From NCBI GenBank assembly GCA_031213475.1, contig JARUPZ010000013.1:2379231-2443230 (forward strand): DNA of 64,000 nt, in the 5' to 3' direction. Position 1 is the first letter of the stretch. The text below holds more notes on this DNA, generated by a model. The model made no database searches. It was not told where the DNA came from and saw nothing but the letters and a program-made list of their open reading frames with translations. This DNA is from Nereocystis luetkeana. Lineage: Eukaryota; Sar; Phaeophyceae; Laminariales; Laminariaceae. The stretch is not shown here.

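Overview
This window is eukaryotic nuclear DNA. It has small exons with GT-AG borders, very large introns, and a heavy load of tandem repeats, miniature inverted-repeat elements and a tRNA-derived SINE. The best guess is a photosynthetic stramenopile, possibly a brown alga. One predicted protein starts with a signal peptide followed by an S-S-A-F-V-V-P motif, the type of bipartite plastid-targeting signal found in heterokont algae. The species cannot be fixed from the sequence alone.

Three genes can be read by joining exons. (1) The 3' end of an MCM8 helicase gene lies on the + strand: exons 3997-4140 and 5658-5750, ending in TAA. (2) A small, probably plastid-targeted protein lies on the - strand: first exon 17613-17344, last exon 10487-10356, with a 6.9 kb intron between. 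(3) A Dicer-like gene fills 18377 to the end of the window on the + strand. Sixteen complete exons (1457 codons) plus the start of a seventeenth cover the DExH helicase, the dimerisation domain (DUF283) and probably the start of the platform/PAZ region. The RNase III domains would lie past position 64000. Exon phases match at every junction used. Intron 1 alone is 17 kb and splits the Walker A motif between Lys and Thr. Exons 9 and 11 carry very large low-complexity insertions (acidic/Gly-rich and Gly/Ala-rich) inside the helicase.

Layout: 1-5750 MCM8 3' part with minisatellites in its introns; 5751-10355 intergenic region between convergent genes, rich in tandem repeats; 10356-17613 plastid-protein gene; 17614-18376 short region between divergent genes (candidate two-way promoter); 18377-64000 Dicer-like gene. 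Its introns hold three full SINE copies, six copies of a TA-flanked palindromic MITE, about ten copies of a TTAA-flanked palindromic MITE, many copies of a longer repeat ending in a C-tract, a kinase gene fragment, and a pre-miRNA-like hairpin between a G-tract and a C-tract.

The most interesting theme is that the primary transcript of this Dicer gene would carry many near-perfect hairpins, which are potential substrates of its own product. A second oddity is a short motif, TACC(A/T)GGTA, present at least twenty times across the non-coding part of the window.
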